From: Candidatus Stahliibacteriota bacterium CG08_land_8_20_14_0_20_40_26
GTDB lineage: Bacteria > Hydrothermota > UBA3073
Length of the DNA stretch: 5,100 bases
Assembly (NCBI GenBank): GCA_002774315.1
Contig: PEYP01000049.1
Span: 1 to 5,100, forward strand
Reading direction: 5' to 3'
Part shown: positions 4,812 through 5,100 of the stretch, piece by piece
Layout of the letters: the number at the start of each line of letters is the position of its first letter
Numbering within the stretch: the stretch's first letter is position 1
The notes under the pieces: model-generated
The model's database searches: none
Seen by the model: only the letters and a program-made list of their open reading frames with translations
Told to the model about the DNA's origin: nothing
Program-made: the position numbers and the translations under genes

Positions 4812-4909
4812 GAAGAAAGAAATAGGACGCAGATTAACGCAGATTTTATAGAATAAAAAAAGAAAAAGAAAACAATCAGTGTTAATCAGCGTAAATCTGC
4901 GTCAAAAAA
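4812..4909 (+). repeat. CTGCGT element, copy B (compact form, ~98 bp)
   Basis: The left end repeats the GAAGAAAGAA-type lead of copy A and then GACGCAGATTAACGCAGATT (4826-4845), two decamers. The right end has three decamers of form AATCWGYGTN (4874-4903) and a run of A. The 20-base arms 4826-4845 and 4884-4903 are inverted at 18 of 20 positions across a 38-base A-rich core. This is the compact version of the element whose longer form lies at 4412-4606. Confidence 0.7.
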
Positions 4910-4934
4910 TAAGTTTTAAAAATCTCTAAAATAA

Positions 4935-4961
4935 TTCAGTGTATTCCGTGTCCTTCGTGGG
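4935..4961 (+). repeat. CCGTG nonamer word repeat
   Basis: Three consecutive 9-base words fill this stretch: TTCAGTGTA (4935), TTCCGTGTC (4944) and CTTCGTGGG (4953). Similar 'CCGTGTCCTTCGTGG' strings are, to my recollection, common in intergenic DNA of several candidate phyla. It lies 30 bases before the ribosome binding site of the next gene. Confidence 0.45.
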
Positions 4962-4990
4962 AGAAAAATATCATTCGCTATAACCCTAAA

Positions 4991-4998
4991 AAGGAGGT
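4991..4998 (+). promoter_or_regulatory. Strong Shine-Dalgarno for the gene at 5002
   Basis: AAGGAGGT fully matches the 16S rRNA tail complement. Only four bases lie between GGAGG and ATG 5002, which is slightly tight. TTG 5005, in the same frame, would give seven, so the exact start is uncertain by one codon. Confidence 0.85.
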
Positions 4999-5001
4999 TT
5001 T

Positions 5002-5100
5002 ATGTTGGGTTATGTTCTGTTCTTGAGTATGGTGACACTCCTTTTCGATGGGAGTGTGGCTACAACACAGAGGTCGTTTTCCCCATTTGTAAACCCGGCG
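5002..5100 (+). CDS. Exported protein, 3'-partial (first 33 codons), function unknown
   Basis: The start is fixed by the AAGGAGGT at 4991-4998. The opening residues MLGYVLFLSMVTLLF followed by DGSVA form a short signal-peptide-like hydrophobic stretch (residues ~2-15) with a plausible cleavage after SVA. The visible mature part is TTQRSFSPFVNPA, which then leaves the window. An early NPA after a signal peptide occurs in some outer-membrane beta-barrel proteins of the FadL/PorV style, but 13 residues cannot establish that. It is the first credible gene downstream of the rightward promoter at 4229-4257. Confidence 0.75.
   Translation, partial: MLGYVLFLSMVTLLFDGSVATTQRSFSPFVNPA

Larger units (their letters stand above)
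4264..4990. other. Gene-free intergenic mosaic of short repeats
   Basis: No frame here looks like a protein. The longest, at 4543-4851, is built from REP, CTGCGT and palindrome sequence. The stretch holds, in order: an intact REP pair, CTGCGT element copy A with a TTATTAGG element inside it, a REP pair interrupted by small palindromes, an AACAGGGAA inverted repeat, CTGCGT element copy B, and a CCGTG word repeat. Each is listed separately. Confidence 0.8.

Noticed and set aside
4543..4851. 102-codon plus-strand frame
   Set aside because: It is translated from the CTGCGT right end, a REP copy, small palindromes and the AACAGGGAA element, with no ribosome binding site and no protein-like composition.

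Overview
The window reads as chromosomal DNA from a moderately AT-rich, probably uncultivated anaerobic bacterium. Four things point that way: an archaeal-looking GTP-dependent PEP carboxykinase, a Shine-Dalgarno that fully matches the 16S tail (AAGGAGGT), good sigma70-type promoters, and a secreted transglutaminase-like protein of a kind I recall from Bacteroidetes and related (FCB-group) lineages. The intergenic DNA is packed with short word-like repeats of a style I associate with candidate phyla such as WOR-3/Stahlbacteria. That placement is a guess from memory, not a demonstration. No tRNA, rRNA, CRISPR array or transposase gene was seen.

Layout. (1) 1-1851, plus strand: a nearly complete GTP-type phosphoenolpyruvate carboxykinase, missing only its extreme N-terminus off the left edge. 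(2) 1850-2134: a convergent intergenic gap holding an all-purine heptamer tandem repeat, a ~108-bp 'TTATCAGG' element, two tandem GC-rich hairpins and one GTAG-tagged palindrome (REP-like). (3) 2124-4078, minus strand: one ~650-codon gene for a secreted transglutaminase-like protein with a thioredoxin-fold C-terminus. It is broken by three lesions: an extra A in an A7 run near the start, an in-frame TGA, and a +1 shift in an A-rich stretch. (4) 4176-4257: a pair of divergent promoters, both TTGACT-N17-TATAAT, arranged with exact dyad symmetry. (5) 4264-4990: about 700 bp with no believable gene, a mosaic of inverted-repeat elements: an intact REP pair, a second REP pair interrupted by small palindromes, two copies of a CTGCGT element, a second TTATTAGG element, an AACAGGGAA inverted repeat and a CCGTG word repeat. 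(6) 5002 to the end, plus strand: the first 33 codons of a gene with a strong ribosome binding site and a probable signal peptide.

How it fits together. pckG is an intact central-metabolism gene facing the dead or dying transglutaminase gene. The leftward symmetric promoter would have driven the transglutaminase gene. The rightward one could drive the secreted or outer-membrane protein at 5002 only through a ~740-nt leader full of foldable repeats. The most interesting signal is the repeats: the GTAG palindromes show compensatory base changes between copies, which argues they are maintained as structures and implies a mobilising RAYT-type transposase elsewhere in the genome.
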